The notes under the pieces were generated by a model. The model was given only the letters and a program-made list of their open reading frames with translations, was not told the DNA's origin and made no database searches. Below are positions 36,795-46,235 of a DNA stretch of 53,549 nucleotides, piece after piece (the stretch's first letter is position 1; each line of letters begins with the position of its first letter). Source of the stretch: Sphaerospermopsis aphanizomenoides BCCUSP55 (GTDB lineage Bacteria > Cyanobacteriota > Cyanobacteriia > Cyanobacteriales > Nostocaceae); NCBI RefSeq assembly GCF_001586785.1, contig NZ_LUFH02000031.1, forward strand, positions 1-53,549, written 5' to 3'. A program made the position numbers and the translations under genes.

Positions 36795-39047
36795 TTAATT
36801 GATTTTAAAACTTTCCACATTCTTATTTAATTGTTGAGAAATCTGAGAAGTTGCTTGTAAAGATTCAGAAATTTGATGATAAGAATCCCTATTAAGTTGA
36901 GCAATAGCCGCAATATCTTGCATCAATTTGCGAATAACTTGCGATATTTCTATCTGAGAAACAGAAGTAACAGAAATTGAATTTAGCAAAGTATCTATTT
37001 GCTGCGAAACATCTAAAATATCTGTTAAACTCTGCTTGGCATCTGTAAAAATTTGTTTACTTTCTACTACCTGAGTATTTCCCAACTCCATCGCTTGCAC
37101 AACTTCATTGGTATCTCGTTTAATCTTCTCGACAATTTGCTCAATTTCTTGTGTAGCTGCTGCACTACGAGCCGCTAACTCCCCTACTTCTTCAGCCACA
37201 ACCGCAAAACCTTGACCTTCTTCTCCTGCACGCGCCGCTTCAATTCCTGCATTAATTGCTAACAAATTAGTTTGCATAGCAATTTGGTTCATCAAATACA
37301 CCACACGGGAAATTTGTTGAGAAGATTCTCCCAAATACCTAACTTTCTTAGCAGTTTCACCCACAGTTTCTTGCCAAGAGTGGAGATTTTGTAATGTCAA
37401 ATCCATTACTTTTTCACTTTTTGTAGCAGTCTCATGAGCATGATTGTAAATATTAGCAACTTCTTGAGAATCAGTGGCTAAAACCTGTATAGCATTACTC
37501 ATTTGCTCCACCGCTGTTAAAGTGTAGTTAATATTTTCAACTTGTGTAATTGCTTGCTCTCCTAAGTAATTGATAGTATCTTGATTTGAATCCAGGGAAT
37601 GATTAACTTGACGAGTAGTTTGTTTGATTTGAGTAACAATGTATCGGAGTTTTTCTACTATCGAGTTAAAAACATGGGCTATATTACCAACTTCCCCATC
37701 TATAACATCAGCTTGTATAGTTAAATTTCCTTTAGCAGCATTTTCTATCTGGTTGATTAACTTCAGCAGTTGCAAATGTAGAGTATTTTGTTGCTGCCAT
37801 TCCTGCTCATAGTTAGATTCTCCATTAACTTGAAGCTCCCATTCTTTAACTACAGGGAGTGATTCATCATTTTTTGGCTGGCTCAGGGGCATTTTAATTT
37901 CATCCTCAGCCAGGGTTTCTAACCGTGCAGATTCAGAGTTATTTTGCTTTCCTATACCCTTAACTAACCCAGCCGCAATCAATGTCATTAATAATGCCGT
38001 TAGTGTTGTTATATTAGCAATTACTAGCAAAAATTTTCTTTGTGGCTCTAAAGCAATTGCTGAATCTTTAGCGACAATTAAATGCAAGTTTAAATCTGGT
38101 AAACTGGGAATTTTTTTTAATGGCACATAACTAACTAATTGTAATGGTTGATTAATTGTTTGCACTGCTGTAGATCCATCACCATTGTGTCTGGTTATTA
38201 GTGTAGCTAAACCAGGATATATTACCGTAGCTTGTTGTCCTAATAAATCTGGCTTGAGACTGAAAATAAATTTTCCTGAATCATCTAGCAAATAATAATC
38301 ATCGCTATTGGCTACATAATTTTTGATTTCCTCTACCAACAGTTCTATGGGTATCCGAGTCCGCACGATAGCAATAGTTTTTCTAGTCACTATATCTTGC
38401 ACAGGTGCAGCAATATATATCACGACTTTGCCATTTTGTAATGTTTCTGGCTGACTAATTATCGGAGCATTGTTTTGGATAACGTCTTGAAAATATTTCA
38501 GGTTTTTTTGTGGACGAGCATTTCCATCTTTAGATTGAAAAATTACTTTGCCATTTAGGTCAAAAACTGCTATATTGTCATAAATTTTATAAGTGGCAAT
38601 AAAGCGATTTAATCCTGCTTGTTTTTCCGCAAAAGTAGTAACTTGACTGATTTTAGCATTGGTCAAAAATGGTAAATTTGATATAATTTCTATGTCTGCT
38701 TTTCTGGACAACATTAACTGATTTAAGTTGTCACTTAAGCTAATTACTTTTGCTTCCTGATTGCTAATAATTTGCTGATTAATCAATTTGCTGCCAAAAT
38801 TATAAGTCACTACAGCAATTCCTAATACTGGCAGCGTACCTATAGCTAAGGAAAAAATTACTTCTTTTATACTTAATTTAAATTTTTGCAAATAACTAAT
38901 TATATTATTTCTCTGATGAGCATCAACAGCTTTAACTTCAGCTTGATTGATAATTTCTCGTTGATTTTCATTAACTTTTGATGATGCCAGTACAGATGCT
39001 GGATTTTGATTATTACCGCTTTGAGTAGTATCAGTTTTATTAAACAT
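36795..39047 (-). CDS. Methyl-accepting chemotaxis protein (Cache-type sensor)
   Basis: 750 aa from the ATG at 39047 (a TTG just before is also in frame; GGGGA lies 8 bases upstream of the ATG). A first TM helix (about 62-85, [20 protein letters not shown]) is followed by a dCache-like periplasmic domain (about 90-340, with [21 protein letters not shown] and [17 protein letters not shown]). A second TM ([20 protein letters not shown]), a HAMP-like region ([20 protein letters not shown]) and the MCP signalling hairpin come next. The hairpin tip reads [33 protein letters not shown] (in pieces). No phytochrome GAF, so it is not a PixJ-type photoreceptor. It should sense a small molecule or surface cue. 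Confidence 0.92.
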   Translation of the reverse strand: MFNKTDTTQSGNNQNPASVLASSKVNENQREIINQAEVKAVDAHQRNNIISYLQKFKLSIKEVIFSLAIGTLPVLGIAVVTYNFGSKLINQQIISNQEAKVISLSDNLNQLMLSRKADIEIISNLPFLTNAKISQVTTFAEKQAGLNRFIATYKIYDNIAVFDLNGKVIFQSKDGNARPQKNLKYFQDVIQNNAPIISQPETLQNGKVVIYIAAPVQDIVTRKTIAIVRTRIPIELLVEEIKNYVANSDDYYLLDDSGKFIFSLKPDLLGQQATVIYPGLATLITRHNGDGSTAVQTINQPLQLVSYVPLKKIPSLPDLNLHLIVAKDSAIALEPQRKFLLVIANITTLTALLMTLIAAGLVKGIGKQNNSESARLETLAEDEIKMPLSQPKNDESLPVVKEWELQVNGESNYEQEWQQQNTLHLQLLKLINQIENAAKGNLTIQADVIDGEVGNIAHVFNSIVEKLRYIVTQIKQTTRQVNHSLDSNQDTINYLGEQAITQVENINYTLTAVEQMSNAIQVLATDSQEVANIYNHAHETATKSEKVMDLTLQNLHSWQETVGETAKKVRYLGESSQQISRVVYLMNQIAMQTNLLAINAGIEAARAGEEGQGFAVVAEEVGELAARSAAATQEIEQIVEKIKRDTNEVVQAMELGNTQVVESKQIFTDAKQSLTDILDVSQQIDTLLNSISVTSVSQIEISQVIRKLMQDIAAIAQLNRDSYHQISESLQATSQISQQLNKNVESFKIN

Positions 39048-39284
39048 CAATGAATTCCCCTGAATCTATATAATAATATCAGTAAAAACTGAATCTTTCT
39101 AAACTTGATTAATTACAGCCTATGCAGTGCAGAAAGCAATGCACAATTAGAGTTTTGAGGATTTACAGGTGAGAACATACAGTGATGCCTTCAGGGAGCC
39201 TAGCCATCATAAAAGTTAGAGGCTAAATAAGTGTCAACTTTATCACCTTTCACCTGTCACCTGCTATAGCATTACGTTTTACTC

Positions 39285-39797
39285 CTACTGACTGCTACTG
39301 TCATCACTGCAAGAGTTAGCATAATTTACAATACTCTGTGCATCTAACACCAGCAATGTTTCTTCCTTTTGTTCCACACAACCGCGTAAATAGGGTACTA
39401 AACTAACCGCTACTTGTCCTACAGGAGAATGAATATCATCAGCCATCAATTTTGTTGTCCCTTTAATCTCCTGCACAACTAAACCCAAAACCATTGACTC
39501 CACATTAACGACAATAATATTGTACTGTCGAAGAGGGTGATCTATTCCTTCTAAATTGAACATCTTGGGCAGATCAATTATCCAAATGATTCGACTACGC
39601 CAATTCATTAATCCTAATATAAAGGCTGGCATATTCGGTATAGCTGTCACCGATGTAATAGGTACAATAATCGCTTCTTGAGTATGATGAATTGATAAGA
39701 CAGCCGTAGTTTGTTGATTGAGTTGAAATTTGAGATAGCTATCTGCTAAAGAGTTTTGATTTGGTTGGTAATAGAGGTTTAGTTTTGAACTTGTCAT
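39285..39797 (-). CDS. CheW-like coupling protein
   Basis: 170 aa, single CheW domain. It links the MCP to the CheA kinase. Typical pieces are LSIHHTQEAIIVPITSVTAI, FILGLMNWRSRIIWIIDLPK, YNIIVVNVESMVLGLVVQEI and AVSLVPYLRGCVEQKEETLLV. It sits between the PATAN response regulator and the MCP, with gaps of 79 and 237 bases; the latter contains CACCTGT repeats, so the operon may be interrupted or have an internal promoter. Confidence 0.9.
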   Translation of the reverse strand: MTSSKLNLYYQPNQNSLADSYLKFQLNQQTTAVLSIHHTQEAIIVPITSVTAIPNMPAFILGLMNWRSRIIWIIDLPKMFNLEGIDHPLRQYNIIVVNVESMVLGLVVQEIKGTTKLMADDIHSPVGQVAVSLVPYLRGCVEQKEETLLVLDAQSIVNYANSCSDDSSSQ

Positions 39798-39876
39798 TGA
39801 TTTAATTCTTCATCATTTGATTTTCTTATATTAATCATCACTGAATATGTGATTTTAATTACTGGCAACTACTAAA

Positions 39877-40932
39877 TTAAACAATGTGTTTAAACACAAT
39901 TTTTAGTAAATCTGCTCTTGTAAAAGGCTTGGTCAAATATCCTGATGCCCTGACAATTTTCGCTTTAGCTTTATCAATAAAGCCCGTTCTGCCAGTCACC
40001 ATAATAATGGGTGTATTTTTAAATACTGAATGTCTCCTTAATAATGAACATAATTCATAACCATCTAAATTTGGCATTTCTACATCTAGTAAAATCAAGT
40101 CAGGTTTACTTCTGATAATCTGCATTAAAGCTTTAATCGGATCATTAATCATCACCACTGAAAATGTATTTTCATCTAAAAAATGTTGGATAGAATTCAA
40201 GACTGTTTGACTATCATCAATACAAGCAATTGTATAAAATTCTTTACTCAGAAAAGACTGGGGATTTTTAGGATTTATCTGCTTGGTAGGGTATATCTTT
40301 TTTGATTGTGATGATTTTTCTTTTAGTTGGAGTTCAGCTTGTGTCTGAGTTGAAGAAATGCTGTGAGATGAAATAACAGGCTTGATATTTTCCCGATAAC
40401 TTAACTGTTTTTGACAATGTTCAACTAGTGATTGCAAATCTAAATGACAAAATTTCGGCAGATTATACAAATCATTGTCAGGATTAAGTTTGTAATTACC
40501 TTCTTTTAAACGAATAAATGACTCTAAAACTTCCTTAGCTAATTCCTCTATCAGTATTCCAGCTTGCGTGGAAGTAATATATTTTTGCTCTACTAACCAA
40601 CAAATAGCGTGATAATCAGCATTTGCTATCAATTGTTGATGATTTTTGGCTGCTGATATCAATCCCATCTGTTCATAAGTTGCAGCATTGAAAGTGGGAA
40701 TTTGATCACTGAAGTTTTGGAGGTGACTTTCAAGACGCTCAAATACTTGATCTGAATAAGTAGCGTAAGTTAATTTACCTTCTTCTAAATAGATTGACCA
40801 AGAAACAAAGCCAGTGAACACACTTAAGCATCCCGTAACTCTTTTTGTGCTTAATTGTGCTAAAAGAGACAAAGGATGTAATTTGTGAAATAACCTGTAG
40901 CTACCCAGAGGAGTGGAAGGAGTTGTGATCAT
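39877..40932 (-). CDS. PATAN (DUF4388)-REC response regulator, PatA/PixG-like
   Basis: 351 aa. The N-terminal PATAN domain (about 10-165, LSLLAQLSTKRVTGCLSVF, WSIYLEEGKLTYATYSDQ) is followed by a Ser/Lys-rich linker and a C-terminal REC domain (about 228-350: CIDDSQTVLNSIQHFL, LILLDVEMPNLDGYELC, ASGYLTKPF). The phosphoacceptor Asp and conserved Lys are intact. PatA/PixG/PilG/TaxP1 proteins of this shape are output regulators of type IV pilus motility in cyanobacteria. As first gene of the operon it is the likely target of the CheA. hmp or pix type assignment cannot be made by eye. Confidence 0.9.
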   Translation of the reverse strand: MITTPSTPLGSYRLFHKLHPLSLLAQLSTKRVTGCLSVFTGFVSWSIYLEEGKLTYATYSDQVFERLESHLQNFSDQIPTFNAATYEQMGLISAAKNHQQLIANADYHAICWLVEQKYITSTQAGILIEELAKEVLESFIRLKEGNYKLNPDNDLYNLPKFCHLDLQSLVEHCQKQLSYRENIKPVISSHSISSTQTQAELQLKEKSSQSKKIYPTKQINPKNPQSFLSKEFYTIACIDDSQTVLNSIQHFLDENTFSVVMINDPIKALMQIIRSKPDLILLDVEMPNLDGYELCSLLRRHSVFKNTPIIMVTGRTGFIDKAKAKIVRASGYLTKPFTRADLLKIVFKHIV

Positions 40933-41249
40933 TTTACTTATACTTCAGCTAGATTTAATACTTGTGATTTAAATTTGCCTATGGCAGTTCCATTTTATTT
41001 GTCAAGCTTAATCATTGTTAAACCTCTTTTCGTGCAGACAATAGGCAAGCTACTGGGAGGAAACAGATTTGATCACAAAAGATCTTAATTTGCATAGCAG
41101 ATAGGTGAAAATTAAAATCAAGTATAAAGCCTCAAATTGGTTGTAGTCATCAATACAAAGTTTGATGTTCTAGTTTAGAGTAAAACTTAACAATCACAAC
41201 GTCAATTAAAGATTATCAAATCTTGGTCAATTCAAGAAACAATAAAGAG

Positions 41250-41406
41250 TACCGAGTGTGAATGGGGTGTAGGGAAACCCATAATTAAAATCAGGGGTAT
41301 CCAGCAAAGACGCTGTATTTTTCGCACTACACGCCTCAAAATACATCTTTTTTCTGTTTCCATACTTAAAAGTAGGGGCTTGTACCTAAACTTCGGGGCT
41401 TTTTCT
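41250..41406 (+). ncRNA. Candidate structured small RNA
   Basis: No ORF. GTGTAG (41267-41272) pairs with CTACAC (41327-41332), enclosing smaller stems (ACCC/GGGT, CAGC-AAAGAC-GCTG). It ends in a G/C-rich stretch and T5 (41400-41404). TTGGTC-N16-AATAAA lies just upstream as a possible promoter. It has no Rfam family I recognise (not SRP RNA, tmRNA or RNase P). Confidence 0.35.
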
Positions 41407-41420
41407 TCCATAAAAAGTTT

Positions 41421-41453
41421 AACCCCTCAAAACTTTCGGAGTTCTGAAGGGTT
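41421..41453 (-). terminator. Strong stem-loop downstream of tRNA-Leu
   Basis: AACCCCTCAAAACT and AGTTCTGAAGGGTT form a 14-bp stem (two G-U pairs) with a 5-base loop. On the minus strand it is followed by AAACTTTTTATGG. It lies 65 bases past the tRNA-Leu 3' end. A second perfect stem (ACAACCCTG/CAGGGTTGT, 41475-41498) lies between it and the tRNA. Confidence 0.65.
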
Positions 41454-41517
41454 CACTATAGCTAACGCCACTGTACAACCCTGCTCTATCAGGGTTGTCA
41501 GCCTATTTTCTTGTAAG

Positions 41518-41599
41518 TGCGGATGAAAGGACTTGAACCTTCACTCCTCTCGGAACTAGAACCTAAATCTAGCGCGTCTGCCAATTCCGCCACATCCGC
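41518..41599 (-). tRNA. trnL: tRNA-Leu (anticodon TAG)
   Basis: 82 bases, a class II tRNA. Acceptor GCGGATG/CATCCGC, anticodon stem CTAGA/TCTAG with loop TTTAGGT (anticodon TAG), a long variable arm (CCGAGAGGAG), T-arm with TTCAAGT, discriminator A. It decodes CUA/CUN leucine codons. The 3' CCA is not encoded. Confidence 0.96.
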
Positions 41600-41719
41600 A
41601 TCAGTATTTAATATTAGCATAACAAAATATATATGGCAAGAGGTAATTGAAAATTGGAGGTAGAAGGCAGGAGGCAGAAGTAAGAATTCAGTTTTCCCCC
41701 ACACCCCACACCCCACACC

Positions 41720-42907
41720 CTACATGATCGCTACACGAGGTAAACGATGCTTGAAGCCGCAGAGAATTTCCCAAGAAATGGTGTTTAATTGATTTGCCCA
41801 ATCATCTGCCGATATTTGTTCTTTTCCCTGTTCTCCCAATAAGGTGACTATTTCCCCTTCTTGTACTTCGGGTATAGAACTTACATCGATCATTAATTGA
41901 TCCATTGTAATTGCGCCAATTTGCTGCACACGCTGGCCACGGAGTAAAACTTGCATTTGGTTGGAAAGACTGCGGGGAACTCCATCTGCATAACCAATAC
42001 CAACTACAGCAATCCGCATTTCTCTAGGAGCGATAAAATGATGACCATAACTTACACCAGTTCCCTTAGCAATTGTTTTTACATGGGTAACTCGCGCTTT
42101 GAGTTGTAATACTGATTGCAGTTTGATTTTATTTTGCAGGTGGGGAGCAGGATAAAGTCCGTAAATAGCTAAACCTGCACGCACCATGTCATAGTGTAAT
42201 TTTGGATCTGCTAGGGTAGCCGCTGAGTTGGCTAAATGCAGACTAGGAATTTTGATACCTCTGGCTTTGATTTGGGCGATCGCTTGCTCAAATCTGCTAT
42301 GCTGTTGCTGCATAATTGCTGGATCAGGACTATCTGCTGTTGCTAGGTGAGAATAAATACTAGCAATATCCAGATGAGGTAATCCCTGTACTAACTGCAC
42401 AAAATCACCTGCTTGCTGCCAATCTGTGCCTAATCTAGACATTCCTGTATCTAGTTTGATATGTACAGGTATGGGAGAATTATAGTTAATGGATTCTAGT
42501 TTGTTAGAAAATTCTAAAGCTTGTTTAGGACTGCACAGTGTCGGCTGAAGTTTCCAGTGAGCGATCGCATGAATTTGTTCTGGTGTGTGGGTTGCTCCTA
42601 AAATTAAAATCGGAGCTTTGATCCCACCTTCCCGTAATTGAATACCTTCGGGAACTGTAGCCACTCCCAACCAACTAGCACCCGCTTCCAAAACTGTTTT
42701 AGCAACTGTCACCGCTCCATGTCCATAGGCATCAGCTTTTACCACTGCCATTAACTGGGTACGTGGTGATAAAAATCTTCCTAACTGCTTTATATTATAG
42801 GTCAACGCTCCTAAATCAATTTCTACCCAAGCACGTTGAGAAAACCAAGCGTAAGTATTGCACTCCTGACTATCAGCAAAACTAGGGGTTTGTTTGCTAC
42901 TGAACAT
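41720..42907 (-). CDS. alr: Alanine racemase
   Basis: 395 aa, PLP enzyme making D-Ala for peptidoglycan. The N-terminal TIM barrel contains AWVEIDLGALTYNIKQL and the PLP Lys in MAVVKADAYGHGAVTVAK. A substrate-binding loop is HIKLDTGMSRLGTDWQQ. The C-terminal beta domain carries the catalytic Tyr in GVSYGHHF and AVVGIGYADGVPR, with the conserved MDQLMIDVSSIPEVQEGE. About 20 residues at the N-terminus are extra. Start ATG at 42907. The stop lies next to a CACCCCA repeat at 41700-41722. Confidence 0.96.
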   Translation of the reverse strand: MFSSKQTPSFADSQECNTYAWFSQRAWVEIDLGALTYNIKQLGRFLSPRTQLMAVVKADAYGHGAVTVAKTVLEAGASWLGVATVPEGIQLREGGIKAPILILGATHTPEQIHAIAHWKLQPTLCSPKQALEFSNKLESINYNSPIPVHIKLDTGMSRLGTDWQQAGDFVQLVQGLPHLDIASIYSHLATADSPDPAIMQQQHSRFEQAIAQIKARGIKIPSLHLANSAATLADPKLHYDMVRAGLAIYGLYPAPHLQNKIKLQSVLQLKARVTHVKTIAKGTGVSYGHHFIAPREMRIAVVGIGYADGVPRSLSNQMQVLLRGQRVQQIGAITMDQLMIDVSSIPEVQEGEIVTLLGEQGKEQISADDWANQLNTISWEILCGFKHRLPRVAIM

Positions 42908-43278
42908 CGCTCTTCACTCCTCTCACACCACTGCAAAGCTTCCTGACTATCTAATGATTCTGGGTTGCCACCCTCAAAGCCATATCAATTTAATCAGGAA
43001 AGTTTACCGTTTCTCCGGGAGTTTATACAAGTATTCAGTTGTCCTATATCAGTTATCAGTTATCAGTTATCAGTTATCAGGAGGCAGAAGGTAGGAGACT
43101 CCAAGGTAGGAGTTGAGGAGTAAGTTTTTCCCCTACACCCCTACACCCTTACACCCTTACACCCCTACATCCCTTCTTCTTGCTACCAAATTATTGAGGA
43201 AGTATAAATTATTCTCATCCCTCCAGGAAGGTATATTTGTGTTAAAATATCTAAAACTAATACCTTGAGCTAATATCA
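42908..43278. repeat. Repeat-filled gap between alr and the HNH gene
   Basis: Contains TCAGTTA tandem copies (43049-43080) and CCCTACA/CCCTTACA copies (43128-43172). The remaining DNA has no gene. The HNH gene must use a promoter within 43175-43278. Confidence 0.8.
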
Positions 43279-43776
43279 ATGGGGAAGGTTTTAGTCCTAA
43301 ACGCCTCTTACGAACCGCTCAACATCACGAGTTGGCGACGTGCCATAGTTTTGTTGATTAAAGGCAAGGCAGAACACGTAGAACATAACGGTAAATTCCT
43401 CTACTCGGATTTTCCTCTGCCAACCGTCATTCGGTTGCGCCATTACGTGCGTGTTCCCTATAAAGAAATTCCTTTAACGCGCCGGAATATATTGCATCGT
43501 GATGGTCATACTTGTCAATACTGTGGCTATACAGGAGACGAGTTGACCCTAGATCATGTTATGCCGCGATCGCGTGGGGGGGGTGACACCTGGGAAAACA
43601 TTGTTACTGCCTGTGTACGCTGCAATGTCAAAAAAGGCTGTCGTACACCTCATGAAGCCAGGATGCCTTTGCGCCATCCACCCCGTCAACCTTACAGTAG
43701 TCTTTATTTTGAGGTGACTAAACATCTCAAGAGTGGACTTCATCAAGAGTGGCAAAAATATGTAATCGGACTTTGA
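43279..43776 (+). CDS. HNH endonuclease family protein
   Basis: 165 aa. The HNH motif is intact: RRNILHRDGHTCQYCGYTGD (zinc Cys pair), LTLDHVMPRSRGGGDTW with the metal-binding His, and NIVTACVRCNVKKGCRTPHE with the second Cys pair. N-terminal MGKVLVLNASYEPLNITSWRRA is a stereotyped cyanobacterial/bacterial arrangement. The C-terminus carries HPPRQPYSSLYFEV. This family is conserved in cyanobacteria as a chromosomal nuclease; its physiological substrate is unknown. It is not next to a mobile element. Confidence 0.9.
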   Translation: MGKVLVLNASYEPLNITSWRRAIVLLIKGKAEHVEHNGKFLYSDFPLPTVIRLRHYVRVPYKEIPLTRRNILHRDGHTCQYCGYTGDELTLDHVMPRSRGGGDTWENIVTACVRCNVKKGCRTPHEARMPLRHPPRQPYSSLYFEVTKHLKSGLHQEWQKYVIGL

Positions 43777-44528
43777 CATTACACAGAATTCACTAAAAAG
43801 CACAGAGATGAGTCTTTACCTGTAGGATTTGCTGTTTGACCTCGGTCAAGACAGTTTACCACAACTAGAGGGCTTAATTTGGCATTGCTTAGTCTTTATT
43901 TGCGGCTGATGGGGCAAATTCCCAGAAGCTGGGATAATGCTATGCCAAAAATTAGAGCAGCTATTAACAGACAGGTTCATTATTGTACCTCATTTTTATG
44001 AGGTGTAAATCATTGTGGCTATAAATTATCAGCCAATTCTGATAATTAGGCTCACAAGACGGTTTGCGTCCGAAAATTTACAGCAGCATTCAGCAGTAAA
44101 ACTCTTTTGCTGGTTGGTTTGTGGGTAAATACCGTCCTTTATTTACCTACAAAATGCTGTATTAATTTGTAAATTAATAGGATAAGTATATTAGAATTAG
44201 GAACAAGAAAATCGAATTTATATCAAATATTGAGGCTAGTATAATACCACAATTTAAATAAATATTCAAGTCAAAATCAGCTTTGTCAGAGAAAAACTCT
44301 TTGTTCCATTCATAGCAAATGGTTTGCTGCCTGTTGGCTGGTTTATTCTAGAGTGTCTATACCATCCAAGCAGATGTGATCAATTCTTGACCAAAAATAG
44401 ACCAAGCTATGCAGTGCAAAGACAGTAGATTTCTGTCAAGATCATAGTGTGTGGCTAAACCAGTGATGCAATGATTGGAGTATCTCGGAAGGCATACACG
44501 AGCCACCACGCTGAAAACCAAATGCCCT
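43777..44528. other. Long AT-rich gap between the HNH and DHH genes
   Basis: 752 bases without a supportable gene. Notable is a nested stem near 43879-43949 (GGCATTGC/GCTATGCC enclosing CCCAG-AAG-CTGGG) and a perfect stem ACCTCAT-TTTT-ATGAGGT (43987-44004). A weak TTG-started extension of the DHH frame (44475-44528) is judged non-coding. No tandem heptamers. Confidence 0.5.
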
Positions 44529-45806
44529 ATGTACTTGAATTCTTCAGTTACTCAATTTGAGAGTTTGTCGTTAGAACCGAACCCGGAGGAAGTTGAGATA
44601 GATAAAGAATCTTATGAACTTCCACCATTGAATCGACCTTCTTTACCACCATCTAACGGTGATGGTGGCATCTATTTAGCTCAACGTGGCAATTCTCTAG
44701 CAGTTCAGAAATCAGAAGAGTTACAAAAAACTCTGCTTGGACACCGGCATGAGCGCCATCTGGTAATTCTACAAGATTTCCCTGATCCTGATGCTCTTTC
44801 CTGTGCTTGGGCTTACCAGTTAATTGCCCAACAGTACGATATCAAATGTGAAATCATTTATGCTGGGACTTTAAGCCACCAAGAGAATATTGCTTTAGTG
44901 AAGCTAACTACTTTACCAGCACAGCGATGGACAATCCAAACCCTGAAAAGTAAAGATTTATCATCTTATCAAGGGTTCGTACTAATTGATAACCAGGGAA
45001 CAACATCTCAGCTATTATCAGCAGTACAACAGGCAGGAATTCCCCTCATAGTGATAGTTGATCATCATAGCTTGCAAGGAGAACTGAAGGCCGAGTTTGT
45101 CGATGTTCGTCCTTATGTGCGTGCAACTGCAACTATATTTACCCAGTATTTACAAGCGGGTTTGCTGGGATTAGATAGCAGTATTAGCCAGCACGTTAAA
45201 TGTGCAACTGCTTTAATGCACGGTTTGCGCTCAGATACCAATAGGTTGATGCAAGCGCAGGAAGAAGATTTTATGGCTGCTGCCTATCTGAGCAGATTTT
45301 ATGATGCTCAGTTGCTAAATGCCATTTTACAGGCAAATCGTTCCAAGCGGGTCATGGATGTGATCGAGCGATCGCTCAAAAATCGCATTGTCCAAAATAA
45401 CTTTTCCATAGCTGGGGTTGGTTATTTACGCTACGACGACCGGGATGCTATTCCGCAAGCGGCTGATTTTCTAGTGACAGAAGAAAACGTTCACACCGCA
45501 GTAGTTTATGGAATTGTTCACGATGAAGATGACGAATTAGAAGTAGTCATAGGTTCCCTAAGAACCACAAAACTTACTTTAGACCCTGATGAATTTATTA
45601 AAGAAGCCTTTGGACAGGATAGCACTGGGCGGTTCTTTGGTGGTGGACGTACAGGTGCTGGTGGCTTTGAAATTCCCATGGGTTTTTTATCTGGGGGCAA
45701 TGAAAATTCTGCTTATGCCAAAATGAAATGGGAAGTTTACGACGCACAAATTAAACAGAAATTATTGAAATTGGTGAATCCTAGAGATAACCCAATTCAG
45801 TCGTAG
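44529..45806 (+). CDS. DHH-DHHA1 phosphoesterase (NrnA-like nanoRNase/pAp phosphatase family)
   Basis: 425 aa from ATG at 44529. Residues about 1-65 are a polar N-terminal extension (PPLNRPSLPPSNGDGG). DHH domain: ILQDFPDPDALSCAWAY (first Asp pair), GFVLIDNQG (Asp), LIVIVDHHS (DHH signature), CATALMHGLRSDTNR (metal ligands). DHHA1 domain near the C-terminus: QDSTGRFFGGGRTGAGGFE. The family degrades nanoRNA and/or dephosphorylates pAp, or cleaves c-di-nucleotides; the exact substrate is not certain. The stop codon lies inside a terminator stem (45789-45823). Confidence 0.9.
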   Translation: MYLNSSVTQFESLSLEPNPEEVEIDKESYELPPLNRPSLPPSNGDGGIYLAQRGNSLAVQKSEELQKTLLGHRHERHLVILQDFPDPDALSCAWAYQLIAQQYDIKCEIIYAGTLSHQENIALVKLTTLPAQRWTIQTLKSKDLSSYQGFVLIDNQGTTSQLLSAVQQAGIPLIVIVDHHSLQGELKAEFVDVRPYVRATATIFTQYLQAGLLGLDSSISQHVKCATALMHGLRSDTNRLMQAQEEDFMAAAYLSRFYDAQLLNAILQANRSKRVMDVIERSLKNRIVQNNFSIAGVGYLRYDDRDAIPQAADFLVTEENVHTAVVYGIVHDEDDELEVVIGSLRTTKLTLDPDEFIKEAFGQDSTGRFFGGGRTGAGGFEIPMGFLSGGNENSAYAKMKWEVYDAQIKQKLLKLVNPRDNPIQS

Positions 45807-45823
45807 AGAATGGGTTGTTTTTA
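45789..45823 (+). terminator. Terminator overlapping the DHH-gene stop codon
   Basis: AACCCAATTC (45789-45798) pairs with GAATGGGTT (45808-45816) with one bulge, followed by GTTTTTA. The 5' arm is coding and the stop TAG lies in the loop. Confidence 0.5.
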
Positions 45824-46031
45824 AGTACAAAGAATCAATAGCCGAATTACGTTAAAACCGATTCAAAGACGGTGTTGATTCAGTGGGGGTAAGGCGCATT
45901 GCTAAACCCCTACTAATTAATTTAGATTTGAGCTAAGAAATTTATTTTTTTGGTGGTAAATTCCTAACTAGCAAGCAGTGTATCAGACAAATCCTATGAT
46001 AGGCGTAGTTATAAATATGGTAGAATTGAGA

Positions 46032-46161
46032 TAAGTAAGTCGGCGTTAAAAATTTTACATATGTAACACAATGTAAAATCGACAAATGCCTTGACAATAA
46101 ATCATTCTACAAATTTTACAAAACTACACATACATCGTTTTTATCGTGCCGACTTAGCTTA
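46032..46161. mobile_element. MITE-like element, copy B
   Basis: TAAGTAAGTCGG (46032-46043) and CCGACTTA-G-CTTA (46149-46161) are terminal inverted repeats around 105 bases of AT-rich, non-coding DNA with internal palindromes (TTTTACAT-ATGTAA...). It shares its left end with copy A at 31842. It ends 74 bases before the nuclease cassette. Confidence 0.65.
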
Positions 46162-46235
46162 TACCCAAGATTAGAAGAGTCAGTTGTGAAAAGTTCTGCA
46201 AGTTTATTAATTTTTTATAAAAAGATGCACTTGGA

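Noticed and set aside
33761-40932. Phototaxis (pix) assignment of the chemosensory operon
   Set aside because: The MCP has no chromophore-binding GAF domain; its sensor is Cache-like.
41498-41716. 72-aa minus-strand frame
   Set aside because: It runs through tRNA-Leu, so it is a shadow of a structural RNA gene.
44475-44528. TTG-started extension of the DHH gene
   Set aside because: The 18 extra codons have no family match, and an ATG at 44529 fits better.
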